Assembly (NCBI GenBank): GCA_016784245.1
Contig: JADHVA010000026.1
Location: 1 to 8,752, forward strand
DNA length: 8,752 bases
Reading direction: 5' to 3'
From: Nanobdellota archaeon
GTDB lineage: Archaea; Nanobdellota; Nanobdellia; SCGC-AAA011-G17; GW2011-AR17
Shown piece after piece: positions 5,960-8,752 of the stretch. The notes below the pieces were generated by a model. That model was given only the letters and a program-made list of their open reading frames with translations. It had not been told where the DNA came from and ran no database searches. Position 1 is the stretch's first letter; each line of letters opens with the position of its first letter. The position numbers and the translations under genes were made by a program.

Positions 5960-5968
5960 TTTATATAA
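5960..5968 (+). promoter_or_regulatory. TATA-box-like promoter element of aIF5B
   Basis: TTTATATAA, preceded by the purine-rich BRE-like GAAAC, is centred about 26 nt before the ATG at 5990. The spacing predicts a leaderless transcript, and no Shine-Dalgarno motif precedes the start. Confidence 0.6.
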
Positions 5969-5989
5969 TCCTTTTTTATTTTATACATT

Positions 5990-8752
5990 ATGATACGTCA
6001 ACCTTTAGTAGTTGTAATGGGTAATGTTGATAGTGGGAAATGTGTTCATCCTTCTAGTTTAATTTGTCTTTCAAATGGTGAAGTTCTAAAAATTGAAGAT
6101 TTATGGAATAATAAGCTTGAGAAAGATACTTACTTAGAAGAAGATTCTAAGGGGTTCTATTTTAAACCTAACTTAAATCTTTATAATATCGATATAAATA
6201 AAAAAAAATATGAAAAAAGAGAAATATTTAGAATTTGTAAATTAAAATCACCAAAAGAATTAGTATATTTTAAAAATAATTTTGGGCAGGAAATTCAAGT
6301 AACAAAGGAACATCCTTTCTTTATTCTAAATGGTTCAAATATTAAATCAAAGAAAGCTATTGATGTAAAAGAGGGAGATTTTGTTTTATGTCCCAAAATA
6401 ATAAAAAAAGATTCTTTAGATTTCAATGATTGTAGAGATTATATCCTTAATCTTTTACTAAAAGAAGATATTTTCTTATTTAAATTATCTAATAAGAAGA
6501 ATCTTGAAGTAGAAAGAGTTTTAAGAAAAAATAAACTTTTCTCAAAACTTCAAAATAAAATAAATAATAATAGGTATAGGAACAATGATTTATTATTTCT
6601 TCAAAAATATCTCTCAATAAAAAATAAAGAAATAATTTCTATAAAATTCTCAACAAAAAAACAAAGAGCAAGCCATAGATCAAATTGGATTAACATACCA
6701 AAAACTCAAAAAGGATTAAAAGAATTATTTTATTTAGTTGGACTTATTTTTGGAGACGGAACTTCTCAAGGCACATCTATTACTAATATTGATGAAGAAA
6801 TTCATAAAAATGCTATTAACATATTTAGATCTTATTTAGGAGTTAATGCAAAAATATACAAACCTAAAGAAAAAGCTGAAAATATTGTTAATAATGGTGG
6901 AAAAACTTTAAAGTTATTTCTAGAAATTGTATTTTCTTTTCCCAAATTTAAGAAAAGTAACAATTTGAAAATTCCTAAAATTATTGAATTATCAAATCCA
7001 AAATTAATTGGAAGTTTTTTATCTGGTTATTTTGACGCTGATGGTTATGTTAGTGATGAGAAAGGCATTATTGAAATTTCTTCAGCAAGTCAAGAGATAT
7101 ACAAAAAATTACCTTTCTTATTACATTATCTTGGATGTTCACATAGTATTTTTATTAAAAAGAACAAAGGTAAAAATTATCATTATATTTCAATTGCTGG
7201 TAAAGATGATCTTTTAACTTTTAAAAAAAATATTGGATTTAGGTTGACAAGAAAAAGTGTTTCTTTAACTAATAATATTAAAAAGGCTGTTTCAAACAGA
7301 AAATCAGATATTTTTCCTATATCTAAGGATTTTTTAAGAAATACAAGAATAAATTTAGGGTTATCTCAAAATCAAATTCCTATTTCTTTTTGGGGAAAAT
7401 ATGAGTCAAATCAAAATATTACTAAAGATATTTTTTATAATTTTATTTCTTTTTGTGAGAATAATAATTTGTTGATTAAGAAAAAAATTAAAGAAAAGAC
7501 AGAAATATTAAAACAAAGTTCTAAAATAAAATCTATTTACCTCCAAAATAAATCTAATTTTAAAACTTATAATTTATTAAGGGAATTAGCTGCAGATGGT
7601 TTAATTAAAATTAACAATAAAAATAAATCATATAAACTAACCAACTTTGGAAAAAAAATATACTCTAATTGGTCAAAAAATCCTATTGATAATATTTTAA
7701 CAACTTTAATTTCTTTTAAACCATTATTAAATACAGAAGTTCATTTTGTAGGTATTAAAGAAAAGAGGATAGTTCCTTCAGATACAGAATTTGTTTATGA
7801 TCTTTCAGAACCTTTTAATGAAAATTTCGTATCTAATGGTTTTATAATTCATAATACGCAAACTTTAGATACAATTAGAAGGACTGCTGTTATCAAATCA
7901 GAGGCTGGTGCTATCACTCAAATGATTTCTTCATCTTCAATTTCTCTAAATACTATACAAAAAATTTGTGGAGATTTACTAAAAGGAAAAAATATTAATC
8001 TTCCAGGTTTAGTTTTCATTGACACACCTGGTCACGCAGCTTTTTCAAACATGAGAAAGCGAGGTGGAAATTTAGCTGACATTGCAATTTTGGTTGTAAA
8101 TATTAATGAAGGTATAAAACCACAGACTATTGAGTGTATTGCAATTTTAAAAAAATATAAAACACCTTTTGTAATTGCTTTAAACAAATTAGATTTAATT
8201 CCTGGTTGGCAAGAAACAAATGAAAAAATGGTTCTTAACATGATTGCAAAACAATCTCCAAATGTTCAACAACATATTGAAACTAAACTTTATGAAATTG
8301 TTGGAAAATTACATGAGGAAGGTTTTCAGACTGAAAGATTTGACAGAGTTCATGATTACACAAATACTATTGCTATGGTTCCTTGTTCTGCAAAATTAGG
8401 TTTAGGTATTCCAGAACTTTTAATGGTGCTAATGGGTCTTGCACAAAAATTCTTAGAAAAAAATTTAGAGACAGATTTAACTGGTCCTGCAAAGGGAACT
8501 GTTTTAGAAGTTAAAGAGGAGCAAGGTTTAGGAACAACAATCAATGCAATTATTTATGAAGGTACAATTAAAGTTAATGATCCTATTATTATTGGTGGTG
8601 TTATTGAACCAATTGTTACAAAAGTTAAAGGTTTATTCGAACCTGACGAGAAAAACAAATTCAAACCTGTAAAAGAAATTGTTGCTGCTGCTGGTATTAA
8701 ACTTTCTGCAGTTGGAATAAAAGATGTTGTATCTGGTATGCCTTTTTTTGTT
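5990..8752 (+). CDS. infB: translation initiation factor aIF5B/IF2, intein-containing, 3' end outside window
   Basis: aIF5B is the ribosome-dependent GTPase that promotes subunit joining at initiation. The frame is open for 921 codons to the window edge; removing a 605-codon intein leaves 316 residues of host protein. The ATG lies ten codons before the G1 motif, usual for archaeal aIF5B. G1 reads GNVDSGK, then the intein, then Thr. In mature numbering G3 DTPGH is at 73-77, G4 NKLD at 127-130 and G5 is in PCSAKLGLG. Switch I is diverged: EAGAITQM where EAGGITQH is usual, and the P-loop has Asn and Ser where GHVDHGK is usual. Domain II begins near the end (GTVLEVKEEQGLG, TAAAGIK-like AAAGIK). 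About 280 residues of a typical aIF5B lie beyond the window. Splicing is needed to rebuild the P-loop. Confidence 0.93.
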   Translation, partial: MIRQPLVVVMGNVDSGKCVHPSSLICLSNGEVLKIEDLWNNKLEKDTYLEEDSKGFYFKPNLNLYNIDINKKKYEKREIFRICKLKSPKELVYFKNNFGQEIQVTKEHPFFILNGSNIKSKKAIDVKEGDFVLCPKIIKKDSLDFNDCRDYILNLLLKEDIFLFKLSNKKNLEVERVLRKNKLFSKLQNKINNNRYRNNDLLFLQKYLSIKNKEIISIKFSTKKQRASHRSNWINIPKTQKGLKELFYLVGLIFGDGTSQGTSITNIDEEIHKNAINIFRSYLGVNAKIYKPKEKAENIVNNGGKTLKLFLEIVFSFPKFKKSNNLKIPKIIELSNPKLIGSFLSGYFDADGYVSDEKGIIEISSASQEIYKKLPFLLHYLGCSHSIFIKKNKGKNYHYISIAGKDDLLTFKKNIGFRLTRKSVSLTNNIKKAVSNRKSDIFPISKDFLRNTRINLGLSQNQIPISFWGKYESNQNITKDIFYNFISFCENNNLLIKKKIKEKTEILKQSSKIKSIYLQNKSNFKTYNLLRELAADGLIKINNKNKSYKLTNFGKKIYSNWSKNPIDNILTTLISFKPLLNTEVHFVGIKEKRIVPSDTEFVYDLSEPFNENFVSNGFIIHNTQTLDTIRRTAVIKSEAGAITQMISSSSISLNTIQKICGDLLKGKNINLPGLVFIDTPGHAAFSNMRKRGGNLADIAILVVNINEGIKPQTIECIAILKKYKTPFVIALNKLDLIPGWQETNEKMVLNMIAKQSPNVQQHIETKLYEIVGKLHEEGFQTERFDRVHDYTNTIAMVPCSAKLGLGIPELLMVLMGLAQKFLEKNLETDLTGPAKGTVLEVKEEQGLGTTINAIIYEGTIKVNDPIIIGGVIEPIVTKVKGLFEPDEKNKFKPVKEIVAAAGIKLSAVGIKDVVSGMPFFV
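6041..7855 (+). mobile_element. 605-residue intein with LAGLIDADG endonuclease in the aIF5B P-loop
   Basis: An in-frame protein intron inserted between Lys17 of the G1 motif and the following Thr. The N-terminal splicing block starts with Cys1 (CVHPSSLICLSNGEV). Block B has TKEH (88-91) followed by PFFIL. The C-terminal block begins near 581 (DTEFVYDLSEPFNENFVSNG) and ends with His604-Asn605, followed by Thr +1. All residues needed for standard splicing are present. The endonuclease has two LAGLIDADG motifs, LVGLIFGDG (acidic residue Asp239) and FLSGYFDADG (Asp334), about 95 residues apart, so homing activity may be intact. The intein is large for its class because of an extra region at about 430-545. 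By eye it is richer in Asn, Lys, Phe and A/T-ending codons than the host protein. Known archaeal IF2 inteins also interrupt the P-loop (from memory). Confidence 0.93.
7328..7672 (+). other. possible helix-turn-helix/winged-helix region inside the intein
   Basis: This lies between the second LAGLIDADG half and the C-terminal splicing block. Intein residues about 430-476 include FLRNTRINLGLSQNQIP and WGKYES, reminiscent of Xre-type helix-turn-helix domains (LGLSQ, then a later YE). Residues 507-544 read like a winged-helix unit: YNLLRELAADGLIKI, a short polar turn, then KSYKLTNFGKKI. Such domains would help the endonuclease bind DNA. The assignment rests on pattern recognition alone. Confidence 0.4.

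Noticed and set aside
5990..6043. Reading the aIF5B interruption as a pseudogene or frameshift
   Set aside because: The frame is continuous through the insertion and the insertion has complete intein splicing motifs.
7008..7217. 69-residue + strand open frame inside the intein
   Set aside because: Overlaps the second LAGLIDADG motif in another frame; an A/T-rich shadow.
8032..8544. Two - strand open frames (8032-8241 and 8356-8544) opposite the aIF5B GTPase domain
   Set aside because: The + strand encodes recognisable G3, G4 and G5 motifs; the antisense frames have no start signal.
1..8752. tRNA, rRNA, CRISPR array or insertion sequence
   Set aside because: No cloverleaf-like segment, no regularly spaced repeats, and no transposase or terminal inverted repeats seen on either strand; the only mobile element is the intein.

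Overview
The window is A/T-rich and reads as archaeal. The last gene is an archaeal-type initiation factor aIF5B/IF2 that begins almost directly at its G1 motif. Several genes have a TATA-like box centred about 26-29 nt before the ATG, as in leaderless archaeal transcripts. Internal genes of gene strings instead carry Shine-Dalgarno motifs. The short proteins, tight packing, diverged aIF5B switch region and bacterial-type DnaK system suggest a small-genome DPANN-like lineage (Woesearchaeota/Pacearchaeota type). That placement is inference from general character, not from a marker search.

Layout. A probable C-terminal scrap of an upstream gene (1-69) is followed by a membrane-anchored protein with one FG-GAP/calcium-loop repeat (105-572). 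Next is a chaperone cluster on the + strand: grpE (660-1127), dnaK (1120-2958), three small unrecognised genes (2985-3146, 3139-3429, 3426-3530) and dnaJ (3527-4630). The three small genes and dnaJ overlap end to start. The last of the three encodes a 34-residue cysteine-rich microprotein whose stop overlaps the dnaJ start. Two small membrane-protein genes lie on the - strand (4627-4899 and 4992-5330). They converge on dnaJ and diverge from an exported or anchored protein of unknown function (5408-5953).

The window ends in aIF5B (5990 to beyond 8752). Its reading frame is interrupted at the nucleotide-binding P-loop by a 605-residue intein (6041-7855). The intein has complete Hint splicing blocks, two LAGLIDADG motifs and an extra region before the C-terminal splicing block that looks like one or two helix-turn-helix domains. 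Only about 316 residues of the host protein lie in the window.

How the genes work together. GrpE, DnaK and DnaJ form the Hsp70 folding machine. The grpE promoter stands apart from the others because it is followed by a leader of about 35 nt containing a 7-bp inverted repeat, a candidate operator or RNA switch. A hairpin plus T-run overlaps the dnaK stop and could reduce transcription into the small genes and dnaJ. The best candidates for something undescribed are the small genes embedded between dnaK and dnaJ, especially the CCxxxCxxC microprotein, and the composite architecture of the aIF5B intein.
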